Positions 1 to 9,081 of a stretch of DNA of 64,000 nt are shown here, one piece after another. This DNA is from JANPBY01 sp963805505 (lineage in GTDB: Bacteria; Actinomycetota; Actinomycetes; DATJPE01): positions 310,001 through 374,000 of the forward strand of contig CAWDUP010000004.1 of assembly GCA_963805505.1 (NCBI GenBank), read 5' to 3'. Each line of letters starts with the position of its first letter. Position 1 is the stretch's first letter. Below the pieces are notes generated by a model. The model saw only the letters and a list, made by a program, of their open reading frames with translations. It was not told the DNA's origin and ran no database searches. The position numbers and the translations under genes were made by a program.

Positions 1-20
1 AGCACCCAGGAGTCCGTCAT
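1..20 (-). CDS. 5' end of the next leftward gene, possibly ksgA (partial)
   Basis: An ATG on the minus strand begins three bases after the Rpf stop codon and reads Met-Thr-Asp-Ser-Trp-Val before leaving the window. In many actinobacteria the gene after rpf is ksgA (16S rRNA dimethyladenosine transferase), so that identity is guessed from gene order only. Too little sequence is present for a domain call. Confidence 0.3.
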
Positions 21-23
21 CGC

Positions 24-1130
24 TCACGTGAACAGCATGCGACCGCACACGGGCCACGGCTGCGCGCCACGGCTGCGGTAGAGCAATTTGGCTCGATAGG
101 TCTGTTCGCTGGCCGAGGCGTTGATCGGGTTTCCCGATCCGCCGACGCTGGCCCAGGTGCCAAGGGTGAACTGGTAGAGGCCGAAGTAGCGCCCGCCGCC
201 GCCGACGGATCTCGGGTTGCCGCTGCTCTCGCAGCGTGCCAGCGCCGCCCAGTTGAGCTGGTCGACCGATCCGCCCACGGACGGGTTGGAGGTCGGCCGC
301 GCCTTGGTGCCATAGCGGATGACCTGAGCGACGGGCTTACGGGCGGTCTTCACCGAGACACGCTTCTTCTTGACCAGCTTTCCGTCGTGGTAGGTCAACA
401 GGTAGGTGACCCGCTGCCGGCCGACATGACCGGACCGGGCAACCCGCGTGGTGCCCTTGTACATCGAGCCGTCCGCCTTGCGGATCGTCCGAAAGTCCAC
501 CGACCGCTTCTTCGTCGACTTCTTGGTCGTCACCCGCACCACGGTCAGAGTCATCCCCGCCGCGACCGGCCGCGCCAGGTCGGTACTCACCAAGTCAGCG
601 GCACGCACGCCGACACCCGCCTCGCGAAGCGCCTCGGCGACCGACGAAGCGGTTGTGACCACGCGGCTCGTCACCCCGTCATGGCGGATGGTCACCGCCT
701 TGGGGGTCGTGAGCTCGAGGGAGAAGCCGGTGAGCGGTAGGCGCTGTGATCGCGACGCGGTCAGGGTCGCGGCTGCGTAGCGCGAACCCAGAGAGGCGGC
801 CAGCTCATCGACGGTCTGGGCGGTGGTCCATACCTGGCGGGTCACCCCGTCGATGGTCAGGGACACCGGGCGGCCGCGCAGCACCTCGATCCGGGCGCCG
901 TCACCCACCGCGGAGCTCGTCGAAGGGATCACCACGTCGTGCCCCCCGACGACGACCTGCTCATCGGCGAGCACCTGGGCCACCGTCGATGCGAACGTCT
1001 TGACCTGTTGGGAGTCCCCGTCCACCGACAAGGTGATGGTCTTGTCGGCGCTCATGAAGCCGACCGTGCCCGCCACGAGGGTCGCGACCACAAGGGCACG
1101 TACGACCACGGCAGAGCTCGGACGCCTCAC
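24..1130 (-). CDS. rpfB: Resuscitation-promoting factor, RpfB type (DUF348-G5-transglycosylase)
   Basis: This is a 368-residue secreted or membrane-anchored muralytic enzyme that cleaves peptidoglycan glycan strands and promotes regrowth of dormant cells. An N-terminal hydrophobic segment (about residues 8-25) is followed by three DUF348-like repeats (about 31-185), a basic G5 domain (about 205-280) and a C-terminal lysozyme-like Rpf domain (about 290-366). The catalytic glutamate is in CESSGNP (about residue 301), with a second cysteine near the C-terminus for the disulfide. Length and domain order match RpfB. Upstream (1131-1372) I see no riboswitch or other structured signal. Family function is established; this protein's identity rests on domain reading. 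Confidence 0.95.
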   Translation of the reverse strand: MRRPSSAVVVRALVVATLVAGTVGFMSADKTITLSVDGDSQQVKTFASTVAQVLADEQVVVGGHDVVIPSTSSAVGDGARIEVLRGRPVSLTIDGVTRQVWTTAQTVDELAASLGSRYAAATLTASRSQRLPLTGFSLELTTPKAVTIRHDGVTSRVVTTASSVAEALREAGVGVRAADLVSTDLARPVAAGMTLTVVRVTTKKSTKKRSVDFRTIRKADGSMYKGTTRVARSGHVGRQRVTYLLTYHDGKLVKKKRVSVKTARKPVAQVIRYGTKARPTSNPSVGGSVDQLNWAALARCESSGNPRSVGGGGRYFGLYQFTLGTWASVGGSGNPINASASEQTYRAKLLYRSRGAQPWPVCGRMLFT

Positions 1131-1372
1131 GTTGCTCCAGGGCTAGCAGACCCCGGGCACAGGGTTCGGCAAGCGCCCCACGCCACGGCCGTCGGCCGCA
1201 CCGAGTGGTCGAGGTGGCGCACGGTGCGGACCCTTCGGCCCACGCTGGCGTGTGCCCCCCTCGACACAGGCGCCCGCCGAGGCTTCCCCGCCCCGGCCGA
1301 CAAGCCAACGACGGTAGCGCTATGGACCGGCGATGTCAGCCTCGGTCCACCGGGTGGACCGCCGATACCGGG

Positions 1373-2257
1373 TCAAATCGGTCCAAAATCTCCGAAGACG
1401 GTGCCGGAGTTGGTAGCGATCTGGGTCGCGAGGTCTGCTTCGGGCAGGTCGAGGACGGTGGCCATCGCCCGGACCGTGAGCGGGATGAGGTAGGAGGCGT
1501 TGGACCGTCCACGAAAGGGTTCAGGGGTCAGGAAGGGTGCGTCGGTCTCGACCAGGAGCAGCTCTGGCGGCGCAACAGCGAGGGCGGCCCGCAGGTTGGC
1601 TGCGTTCTTGAAGGTGACAGTCCCGGCGAAGGACATGAACCACCCTCGCTGGGCGCAGATCTTGGCCAGGTCGGGACCACCGGAGAAGCAGTGGAAAACG
1701 ACCCGCTCCGGTGCGCCCTCGGAGTTCAGCACGGCGACGACCGCCTCGTGAGCGTCCCGGTCGTGGATCACCAGCGCCTTGTCGTGCGCCTTCGCCATGG
1801 CGATGTGTCGTCGAAAAGACTCCTCTTGAACCGCACGTCCTGGCGGAGGCGTACGAAAGAAGTCGAGGCCGGTCTCGCCAACGGCACGAACCCGTGGGTG
1901 CGCCGCCAAGGCATCGATCTCGTCCCACGCTTCGGCCAGCGAGGCACCGCCCTTCGCTGCCAGAGCCGGTGCTTCATTCGGGTGCAGGGCGACGCCGGCC
2001 AGGATCCCGGGGGTCGACTCGGCGATCGCAACCGACCAGCGGGCGCTGGGGAGGTCGCAGCCGATCTGCACGATCCCGGAGACGCCCACCGATTGGGCCT
2101 TCCGCAACGCGTCGGCCACGGAGAGTCGGCCAACCTCTTGGCCCTGTGATCCCTGGCCGTCCTCGCGCCCGCCGCGTCCGATGTCGAGATGGCAGTGGCT
2201 GTCGTAGACCGGCGCCGCCAGGGCCTCGGGTGCAGGGGGATAGCTGGTGTCTGTCAC
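1373..2257 (-). CDS. tatD: TatD family metal-dependent deoxyribonuclease
   Basis: A 294-residue TIM-barrel hydrolase of the TatD family, which acts as a 3'-5' exonuclease on DNA or RNA in quality control and repair. Visible metal ligands are the HCHLD motif (about residues 21-25), the glutamate in GETGLDFF, the histidine in VFHCFSGG and the aspartate in VETDAPFLTPEP. The GTG start overlaps the metG stop codon (GTGA), so the two are translationally coupled in a metG-tatD-rpf operon, a common actinobacterial order. Exact substrate is not deducible. Confidence 0.93.
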   Translation of the reverse strand: MTDTSYPPAPEALAAPVYDSHCHLDIGRGGREDGQGSQGQEVGRLSVADALRKAQSVGVSGIVQIGCDLPSARWSVAIAESTPGILAGVALHPNEAPALAAKGGASLAEAWDEIDALAAHPRVRAVGETGLDFFRTPPPGRAVQEESFRRHIAMAKAHDKALVIHDRDAHEAVVAVLNSEGAPERVVFHCFSGGPDLAKICAQRGWFMSFAGTVTFKNAANLRAALAVAPPELLLVETDAPFLTPEPFRGRSNASYLIPLTVRAMATVLDLPEADLATQIATNSGTVFGDFGPI

Positions 2258-4044
2258 CCCTCGGCCGCCAGGCGGTCCAGCTCCTCGTCGACGATCGCGG
2301 GATCGAGCTTGGTGAACACCGGAGTGGGTGCTTGCAGCGACGTACCAGCAACAACGGGGCGAGACTCCCAGGCTGCGTGCCCCGCATAGTCACCCATGAT
2401 CACCGGATAGCCCGGGCCGCCGTCGAGGTCCTCGACCTCACGGATCTGCGGTGCGGGGCTCACCGTTCCTTCGCCACCCAGCAGCGCGTGGACCGTCTGA
2501 GCCGAGTGCGGGAGGAAGGGCGACATGAGGGTGTTGCAGTCCTGCACCGCCTGCAGCGCGACGTGCAGGACGGTCTCCATCCGCGCCGGGTCCTCGTTCT
2601 TGAGCTTCCACGGCGCCTGGTCGGACAGGTACTTGTTCGCCTCGGAGACCACCCTCATGGCTTCACCCACTGCGGCGCGCTGCCTCGAGCCGGCGAGGAG
2701 GTCGCCGACCGAGGTGAACCCGTCCCGCACGGTGCTGAGCAGCGCGTGATCGGCGTCAGTCAGTTGACCGGCCCCCGGGATCGAGCCGACGTTCTTGGCT
2801 GCGAGCGAAACCGTCCGGTTGACCAGGTTGCCCCAACCGGCCACGAGTTCGTCGTTGGTACGTCTTACGAACTCAGCCCAGGTGAAGTCGGTGTCCTGGG
2901 TCTCCGGGCCGGCCGCTGCGATGTAGTAGCGCAGGGCATCGGGCTGGTAGCGGGCGAGGAAGTCACGGATGAGGATCACGATCGAACGCGAGGAGGAGAA
3001 TTTCCGCCCCTCCATGGTCAGGAACTCGCTGGACACCAGCTCGGTCGGGAGATCCAGCGCGCCGAGAGCGCCGGGGGTCCCCCCGTTCGTGCCCCTTCCG
3101 TCGTAGCCGAGCAGGATCGCTGGCCAGATGACGGAGTGGAAGACGATGTTGTCCTTGCCCATGAAGTAGAAGCTGGTCGCTTCGGGGTCCTGCCACCACT
3201 TGCGCCATGCGTCGGGGTCACCGCTTCGACGGGCCCACTCCACCGACGCCGACAGATAGCCGATGACGGCGTCGAACCAGACGTAGATCCGCTTGTCGGG
3301 ACGATCCGACCAGCCCTCGAGGGGGATGGGGATCCCCCAGTCGAGGTCGCGGGTGATGGCGCGCGGCTGGAGGTCGGACAACAGGTTCTGGCTGAACTTC
3401 AGCACGTTCGGCCGCCAGTCGTGGCGGGTCTCCATCCAGGACCCGAGGGCCTCGCTGAACGCGGGGAGATCGAGGAAGAAGTGTTCCTGCTCGACGAAGG
3501 TGGGGACCTCACCGTTGATCTTGCTCCGCGGGTTCTTGAGATCGATCGGATCAAGCTGGTTGCCGCAGTTGTCACACTGGTCCCCGCGGGCGCCGTCATA
3601 GCCACAGATCGGGCAGGTGCCCTCGACATAGCGGTCGGGCAGCGTGCGTCCGGTCGACGGGGAGATAGCCCCGAGCGTCGTCCGCGCGACGATGTAGCCG
3701 TTGCGGAACAGCGTCGTGAACAACTCCTGCACCACCGCATAGTGGTTGCGCGTGGTGGTGCGGGTGAACAGGTCGTAGGACAGGCCGAGGCCGTGCAGGT
3801 CCTCGACGATCACCCGGTTGTAGCGGTCGGCCAGCTCACGGGCGGTGACGCCCTCGTTGTCGGCCTGGACCTGGACGGGCGTGCCGTGCTCGTCCGTGCC
3901 GCTGACCATCAAGACCTCGTCACCGACCATGCGGTGGTATCGACTGAACACGTCAGAGGGGACACCAAAACCGGAGACGTGCCCGATGTGCCGTGGGCCG
4001 TTGGCATAGGGCCAGGCGACGGCCGTCAAGATGGCTTTGGACAT
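2254..4044 (-). CDS. metG: Methionyl-tRNA synthetase
   Basis: A 596-residue class I synthetase charging tRNA-Met in the cytoplasm. The HIGH motif is intact near residue 17 (PRHIGHVSG), the KMSKS loop appears as KFSSS (about 320), and the zinc knuckle is present as CPICG and CDNCG (about residues 143-161). The alpha-helical anticodon-binding domain follows and there is no C-terminal tRNA-binding extension. It overlaps tatD by four bases downstream; upstream, 42 bases separate it from rsmI, which is transcribed in the same direction. Confidence 0.97.
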   Translation of the reverse strand: MSKAILTAVAWPYANGPRHIGHVSGFGVPSDVFSRYHRMVGDEVLMVSGTDEHGTPVQVQADNEGVTARELADRYNRVIVEDLHGLGLSYDLFTRTTTRNHYAVVQELFTTLFRNGYIVARTTLGAISPSTGRTLPDRYVEGTCPICGYDGARGDQCDNCGNQLDPIDLKNPRSKINGEVPTFVEQEHFFLDLPAFSEALGSWMETRHDWRPNVLKFSQNLLSDLQPRAITRDLDWGIPIPLEGWSDRPDKRIYVWFDAVIGYLSASVEWARRSGDPDAWRKWWQDPEATSFYFMGKDNIVFHSVIWPAILLGYDGRGTNGGTPGALGALDLPTELVSSEFLTMEGRKFSSSRSIVILIRDFLARYQPDALRYYIAAAGPETQDTDFTWAEFVRRTNDELVAGWGNLVNRTVSLAAKNVGSIPGAGQLTDADHALLSTVRDGFTSVGDLLAGSRQRAAVGEAMRVVSEANKYLSDQAPWKLKNEDPARMETVLHVALQAVQDCNTLMSPFLPHSAQTVHALLGGEGTVSPAPQIREVEDLDGGPGYPVIMGDYAGHAAWESRPVVAGTSLQAPTPVFTKLDPAIVDEELDRLAAEG

Positions 4045-4086
4045 GGCCCGATCCTATGGGCGCGCCGCAACGGCTTTTGCGTGCGA

Positions 4087-4938
4087 CTAACCGCGCGTCC
4101 CACCACCGCTGCTCGGCCGCAGGGAAGCCTCGTAGAGATCGTGGGCGGAGAGTTTGGTCGCTGCCGCGATCGCCGCAGCGGCTGACTTTCGGCGCTCCCC
4201 CGCTGCGACGCGATCGCGTACGGCGGCCGCGGCGTCCTCGAGGTCGGTCGGCTCCGGTTCCGGCGCGCCTTGGACGACGACGGTGATCTCGCCCCTGACA
4301 CCGGGGGACGCCCAGGTGACCAGGTCGGCGAGGTCGCCTCGCCGTACTTCCTCGTAGGTCTTTGTCAGCTCGCGGCACACGGCGGCCGGCCGGTCCGGTC
4401 CGAAGGCGGCTGCCATGGCTTCCAGCGACGCCGACAATCGATGCGGCGCCTCGAAGAACACCATCGTGCGGAGCTCGGTTGCCAGGCTGCCGAGCAGTCG
4501 CGCGCGCTCGCCGGCCTTGCGTGGCAGGAACCCCTCGAAGCAGAACCGGTCGACGGGCAGGCCGCTCACGGCGAGGGCGGTAAGAACCGCGGATGGCCCG
4601 GGGGCGGCCGTGACCTGGATGCCCGCCTCGACCGCCGCGACGACCAGGCGGTAGCCGGGATCGGACACGGACGGCATCCCTGCGTCGGTGACCACGACGA
4701 CGGTGGCCCCCTCGGCGAGCCTGGCGATCAGGTCCGGCGTGCGCGTCTGCTCGTTGCCCTCGAAGTAGGAGATCACTCGCCCGCCGGGCCGTACCCCAAG
4801 GTCGGTGCACAGCCGCCGCAGCCGACGGGTGTCCTCCGCGGCGATGACGTCCGCGCTCACGAGCAGTTCGGCGAGGCGGGTGGAGGCATCGCGTGGATCA
4901 CCCAGCGGGGCGGCCGCCAGCACCAGCAGCCCACCCAT
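4087..4938 (-). CDS. rsmI: 16S rRNA (cytidine-1402-2'-O)-methyltransferase
   Basis: A 283-residue SAM-dependent tetrapyrrole-methylase-fold enzyme that 2'-O-methylates C1402 of 16S rRNA. Family motifs are clear: the N-terminal ATPLGN-like segment (APLGDPRD), AAEDTR (about 35-40), VTDAGMPSVSDPG (about 84-96), AAPGPSAVLTAL and the FEGFLPRK signature (about 134-141). It is the first gene of the leftward rsmI-metG-tatD-rpf run and is divergent from the mannosyltransferase gene, from which its start is separated by only about 55 bases that must hold both promoters. Confidence 0.95.
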   Translation of the reverse strand: MGGLLVLAAAPLGDPRDASTRLAELLVSADVIAAEDTRRLRRLCTDLGVRPGGRVISYFEGNEQTRTPDLIARLAEGATVVVVTDAGMPSVSDPGYRLVVAAVEAGIQVTAAPGPSAVLTALAVSGLPVDRFCFEGFLPRKAGERARLLGSLATELRTMVFFEAPHRLSASLEAMAAAFGPDRPAAVCRELTKTYEEVRRGDLADLVTWASPGVRGEITVVVQGAPEPEPTDLEDAAAAVRDRVAAGERRKSAAAAIAAATKLSAHDLYEASLRPSSGGGTRG

Positions 4939-4993
4939 GCCCCCTGTCTACCACCCACCCCGCTGGAGGTCCGGGCACGCATACGATGCCCGG

Positions 4994-6583
4994 GTGACCG
5001 CGGGGCTGGCTGTGGAGGCGCCCGCGCACGAGGAGATCTCCGAGCGCGAGCGGGCCGACCTGCGCAGGCGGCTGTGCCCGCCGATGCCGGACGACGGTTG
5101 GTGGGGCTGGATCGGCCCGCTCTCGGTCACTGTCCTGGCGCTGTTCCTGCGCACGTTCCACCTCGGACGACCGCACGCGATCATCGTCGATGAGACCTAC
5201 TACGTGAAGGATGCCTTCGGGCTGCTGCGTTTCGGCAGCGAGCAGGCGACGGTGTCCAACGCCGACAAGAGGATCCTCAAGGGCAACCTCGACATCTTCA
5301 CCGGCGCGCCTGGCTACGTCGTCCACCCACCGTTCGGCAAATGGGTCATCGCCTCCGGCGAGTGGCTCATCGGCGTGACCCCGTGGGGCTGGCGGTTGCC
5401 GATGGCGCTGGTGGGCACCCTCAGCGTGCTCATCCTCGCGCGCGTCGTACGCCGGATGACCCGATCCACCCTGCTCGGCACCACGGCAGGCTTGCTGCTC
5501 GCGATCGACGGATTGCACCTGGTGATGAGTCGCACGGCCTACCTGGACATCACGCTGTCCTTGTGCGTGCTGGCCGCCTTCGGGTGCCTGGTGGTCGACC
5601 GCGACCGGGTGCGCGAGCGAGCTCTCGCGTGGGCGGAGGCGCGCGGCGGCCTGGGGCACATGAGACACGGTGAGGACGGCCCAGCGTTCGGCTTCCGCCC
5701 CTGGCGGCTGGCCGCCGGCGTCGCCCTCGGGCTGGCCTGTGGCACGAAGTGGAGCGGGGTCTTCTACCTCGCCGCGTTCGGCCTGCTGCTCGTGTGGTGG
5801 GACTATCGAGCCAGGGCCGCGGTGGGGGTACGGCATCCGCTGCTGGGCGTGCTGAGTCGCGACGCGATCCCGGACTTCCTCGCTGTTGCCGTCACCGGCG
5901 TCGTCGTCTACGTCGTGACCTGGTCGGGTTGGCTGCTCACCGACAGGGGCTACGGCCGGGACTGGGCGCAGACCTCCGGTGCTGAAACCTCATTCGGCTT
6001 CATCCCCGACTCCTTGCGCAGCCTTTGGCACTACCACGCGCAGATGTTGCACACCTCAACCGGGATCACCGAGGGGCACTCCTACGCCTCGCGCCCGATC
6101 AGCTGGCTCATCCTCGGACGTCCAGTGGCCTTCTTCTATGAGACCGAGCCCGGCTGCGGGTCGGACTCGTGTGTCCAGACGGTCACGGCGCTCGGAAACC
6201 CGATCCTGTGGTGGGCGTCGTGCCTCGCTCTGCTGTGGTGCATCTGGCTGGTCATCTCCCGTCGCGACTGGCGCGCGATCGGCGCCCTGGTCGGGGTCGC
6301 AGCCGGTTGGCTGCCCTGGTTCATCTATGGCGAACGCACCGTGTTCCAGCTCTACTCGGTGGTCTTCGTCCCGTTCCTCGTGATCGCGCTGGTCCTGTTG
6401 CTGGGGTCGGTGCTCGGCCGCGCGGACGCACCGCCGGCCAGACGAGCCTGGGGAGCGGCGATCGCGGGGGCGTACGTCGTTGCCGTCGTTCTCGTCTCCG
6501 GCATGTTCTGGCCGATCTGGACCGCGACGCCGATCACCCACGACCAGTGGAGCCATCTGATGTGGTTCCGCTCTTGGATCTGA
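4994..6583 (+). CDS. pmt: Protein O-mannosyltransferase (GT39 family, PMT)
   Basis: A 529-residue polytopic membrane glycosyltransferase that transfers mannose from polyprenyl-phosphate-mannose to Ser/Thr of exported proteins. The catalytic acidic pair appears in the first loop (IIVDETYYVKDA), followed by about ten hydrophobic spans and the soluble PMT region. I chose the GTG at 4994 because an in-frame ATG at 4805 would place 63 atypical residues on top of divergent rsmI. PMT next to rsmI/metG is a familiar actinobacterial neighbourhood. The gene ends in a strong hairpin at 6646-6669. Confidence 0.92.
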   Translation: MTAGLAVEAPAHEEISERERADLRRRLCPPMPDDGWWGWIGPLSVTVLALFLRTFHLGRPHAIIVDETYYVKDAFGLLRFGSEQATVSNADKRILKGNLDIFTGAPGYVVHPPFGKWVIASGEWLIGVTPWGWRLPMALVGTLSVLILARVVRRMTRSTLLGTTAGLLLAIDGLHLVMSRTAYLDITLSLCVLAAFGCLVVDRDRVRERALAWAEARGGLGHMRHGEDGPAFGFRPWRLAAGVALGLACGTKWSGVFYLAAFGLLLVWWDYRARAAVGVRHPLLGVLSRDAIPDFLAVAVTGVVVYVVTWSGWLLTDRGYGRDWAQTSGAETSFGFIPDSLRSLWHYHAQMLHTSTGITEGHSYASRPISWLILGRPVAFFYETEPGCGSDSCVQTVTALGNPILWWASCLALLWCIWLVISRRDWRAIGALVGVAAGWLPWFIYGERTVFQLYSVVFVPFLVIALVLLLGSVLGRADAPPARRAWGAAIAGAYVVAVVLVSGMFWPIWTATPITHDQWSHLMWFRSWI

Positions 6584-6645
6584 GCGACGCACGTGAGCAT
6601 GCGGTGGCACTCCTGACGAGCGTCCTGCCCTGACGGCAGCAGGCA

Positions 6646-6669
6646 GGGCGCGTGGATCACCACGCGCCC
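6646..6669. terminator. Bidirectional hairpin between convergent genes
   Basis: A perfect 10-bp GC-rich stem (GGGCGCGTGG / CCACGCGCCC) with the four-base loop ATCA lies in the 100 bp between the ends of the mannosyltransferase and alcohol dehydrogenase genes. There is no T-tract, which is usual in high-GC actinobacteria. Position between two stop codons supports use in both directions. Confidence 0.7.
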
Positions 6670-6684
6670 CGCCTTGTCAGGTCA

Positions 6685-7695
6685 CTACATCTGGATAACC
6701 AGCCGAGCCGGGGTGCGTCCGGCGAGTACGTCTTCGAAGGCGTCATTGACGTCATCGAGGGTCCGCTCCTCGGCGACCACCCGGGTGCGTCCGGCGGCGT
6801 GCAGCGCGAACACCTCAGCGAGTTCCTGGCGCGTACCGACGATGGACCCAATGATGCTGATGCCCTTGAGCACGGTGTCGAAGATCGGCACGTGGAGCTC
6901 GCCGTCCTTGGGCAGCGAAACGAGCACGAGCCGCCCGCCGCGACGCAGCGAGGCGAACGCCTGCTCGATGGCGTCTGGTTGCACTGCCAGGGCGATGGCG
7001 ACGTCGGCTCCACCGAGCCGCTGGATCGCCTCGGCCGGGTTCTCCTGTGAGGCGTCAACGGTGTAGGTGGCTCCGAGCTGCTTGGCGAGCTCGAGCTTGT
7101 CGGGGTGCACGTCGACGGCCACGACAGTGGCACCGGCGATGGTTGCGTACTGCACGGCGAGGTGACCAAGGCCGCCGACGCCGATCACACTGACGAGATC
7201 GCCAGATCGGGCACCGGAGACCTTCACGGCCTTGTACGTGGTCACACCTGCGCAGGTCAACGGTGCCGCGTCCGTCGGGTCCACACCCTCGGGGACCGCA
7301 ACGGCGAACCGGGCCGCCGCGACGGCGTACTGCGCGTATCCACCGTCGATGGAGTAGCCGGTGTTCTGCTGGCTCTCGCACAGCGTCTCCCATCCGGAGA
7401 CGCAGTAGCGGCACGAACCGCAGGCATAGCCGAGCCATGGGAGCGCGACCCGGTCACCAACCTGGTGCTCGGTGACGCCTTCGCCCAGCTGCTCAACGAT
7501 GCCAACGCCTTCGTGACCTGGGACGAACGGCGGGGTGGGCTTGACCGGCCAGTCGCCGCGGGCGGCGTGGATGTCCGTGTGACAGATCCCGGACGCCTCG
7601 ATTCGGACCAGGATCTGGCCGTGGCCTGCAGTGGGGACGGGAATGTCTTGTACTTCCAGTGGGGCGCCCAGTGACGGGACGACGGCGGCGCGCAT
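6685..7695 (-). CDS. adhP: Zinc-dependent alcohol dehydrogenase (AdhP-like, MDR family)
   Basis: A 336-residue medium-chain dehydrogenase/reductase oxidising alcohols to aldehydes with NAD. Catalytic zinc ligands sit in SGICHTD (about residue 37) and GHEGVG (about 60); the structural zinc site is the four-cysteine lobe CGSCRYCVSGWETLC (about 91-105). The cofactor fold carries GVGGLGHLAVQ (about 171-181). Length and motifs fit the propanol-preferring AdhP group. It is a single-gene unit convergent with the mannosyltransferase; 205 bases upstream separate it from tRNA-Ala, with no strong operator seen. Confidence 0.92.
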   Translation of the reverse strand: MRAAVVPSLGAPLEVQDIPVPTAGHGQILVRIEASGICHTDIHAARGDWPVKPTPPFVPGHEGVGIVEQLGEGVTEHQVGDRVALPWLGYACGSCRYCVSGWETLCESQQNTGYSIDGGYAQYAVAAARFAVAVPEGVDPTDAAPLTCAGVTTYKAVKVSGARSGDLVSVIGVGGLGHLAVQYATIAGATVVAVDVHPDKLELAKQLGATYTVDASQENPAEAIQRLGGADVAIALAVQPDAIEQAFASLRRGGRLVLVSLPKDGELHVPIFDTVLKGISIIGSIVGTRQELAEVFALHAAGRTRVVAEERTLDDVNDAFEDVLAGRTPARLVIQM

Positions 7696-7898
7696 GGCGA
7701 ACTCCTTCGAAAGCAGACCTGCTTGGGACGCGCCCGGGGCGCGTCGTCAGCGGGTGGATGACCGCTAACCCGTCCATGCAACCGAGCGCATCGTCGACGG
7801 GATAGGTGCGTTGGTCCCGAAGGGCCGGGGACCATCTTCCTGAACCGCCGACATCCGCCCGGATCGGAGGGATTCGGCGGGATTGGGCGGATGGCCTG

Positions 7899-7974
<76 letters not shown>

Positions 7975-8035
7975 AGAGTCGGTCAGGGTAACAGCGGCGC
8001 AGCAACCGACCCGAATCGAGTCGTCCCGACCGGGC

Positions 8036-8968
8036 TCAGTCGTTGACCGCCCGTCGACGCTCGATGACGAGCTCTCCCGTGACGATGCTGCCGCCGTCGG
8101 TCGGCTCATGCCGGACCGCTGTTGCCGACGACCCCTCCGAGAGATGGATTGCTGCCTCGTGGGCGACGGCCTCTTCCTCAAGCCGCGCGGCTTCCTCCGC
8201 GTCCACGTGGCCCGAGGTCCAGAGGCCGGGCTTGGTCAGATCGATCACCCGGACAGATCGTGGCGCCTTCGGCGCGGTCACATAGGTCGGAAGAGGCACC
8301 GGAATCGGCGCCCAGGCCCGCTCGGCCTCGGAGTCGTACGGCACGTCCGCGGGTGACTCAGCGCTGACTTCGGCGACCACCATCTCGGTCGGGGAAAGCA
8401 CCTCGAGGTCCAACCCCGCCGAAGCCAGAGCCGTCTCCCACTCGGGCAGCAGCGGCTCGGCCCTTGGCAGGATGCGCTCGACCTCGACGTCGTGCACCCG
8501 CTGGCGCGAGGGCGGCCGCTGGCGGCGCGTCTCGGCTGCCGCGAACTGCGCACGACGACGGCGATCTCTCAGGAGCTGGGCTTGTGACTCACGTCGCAGG
8601 TGAATCAGGAAGCCGATGAGCAGCACCACCGGCGCAAGGACGGCCCACACCGACACCATGCCCAAGGCGGCAAAGCCAGCGACCACCAAGGTGCCCGCGA
8701 CCAGCAGGCTCAGCGAGCGACGGCGACGAGCAGCGAGGACGGCGCGACCCTGTGCTGCCGCGCGCTCCGGCCCGTCGGCATGCAGCGGCTCGCGGCCGCG
8801 TGCCGGCATCATCACCTCCCGGCTGTCACCGGTCGACCGTCGAGAGAGCGTGCGCATGGCCGAGGAGAACCGGTCGACCGAACGCGACTCCAGGGCTTCG
8901 TCATGACGACGCAACCACATCGGAAGCAGGATGCAGATCCACAGTCCGATGATCACCGCATACAGCAC
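8036..8968 (-). CDS. glpR: Divisome membrane protein of the GlpR/SepX type
   Basis: A 310-residue protein whose first residues form a membrane helix (LYAVIIGLWICILLPMWLRRH), followed by a cytoplasmic Arg-rich stretch, two more hydrophobic helices (about residues 89-125), and a long acidic cytoplasmic tail. This N-terminus is characteristic of the family called SepX in Streptomyces and GlpR in corynebacteria, a membrane partner of the FtsZ-binding MoeA-like protein Glp. The glp candidate is 1.7 kb upstream on the same strand, supporting the pairing. Family assignment is from the N-terminal pattern and context; the divisome role here is inferred. Confidence 0.82.
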   Translation of the reverse strand: MLYAVIIGLWICILLPMWLRRHDEALESRSVDRFSSAMRTLSRRSTGDSREVMMPARGREPLHADGPERAAAQGRAVLAARRRRSLSLLVAGTLVVAGFAALGMVSVWAVLAPVVLLIGFLIHLRRESQAQLLRDRRRRAQFAAAETRRQRPPSRQRVHDVEVERILPRAEPLLPEWETALASAGLDLEVLSPTEMVVAEVSAESPADVPYDSEAERAWAPIPVPLPTYVTAPKAPRSVRVIDLTKPGLWTSGHVDAEEAARLEEEAVAHEAAIHLSEGSSATAVRHEPTDGGSIVTGELVIERRRAVND

Positions 8969-9081
8969 GTCAACCTCGATCCGTTGCGACGACGACGGAT
9001 GCGATGCCCACGGTCAGTGACGGTACGGCTGCCGAGAGCCCCGATCAGGTAGCCACGCCGGAGTGTCGCGGCCGTCGCAGC

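Noticed and set aside
1131..1372. c-di-AMP riboswitch or MtrA site before rpfB
   Set aside because: The conserved aptamer blocks and the GTCACA repeats that occur before the NlpC/P60 gene are absent here.
1711..4185. An 824-codon open frame on the plus strand opposite metG and tatD
   Set aside because: It is an antisense frame over two unambiguous genes. Its translation is Arg/Gly/Asp-rich and has no domain pattern, which is usual in GC-rich DNA.
4805..4993. Upstream start for the mannosyltransferase
   Set aside because: It would overlap the divergent rsmI 5' end, and the added residues are Arg/Ser-rich and not typical of the family.
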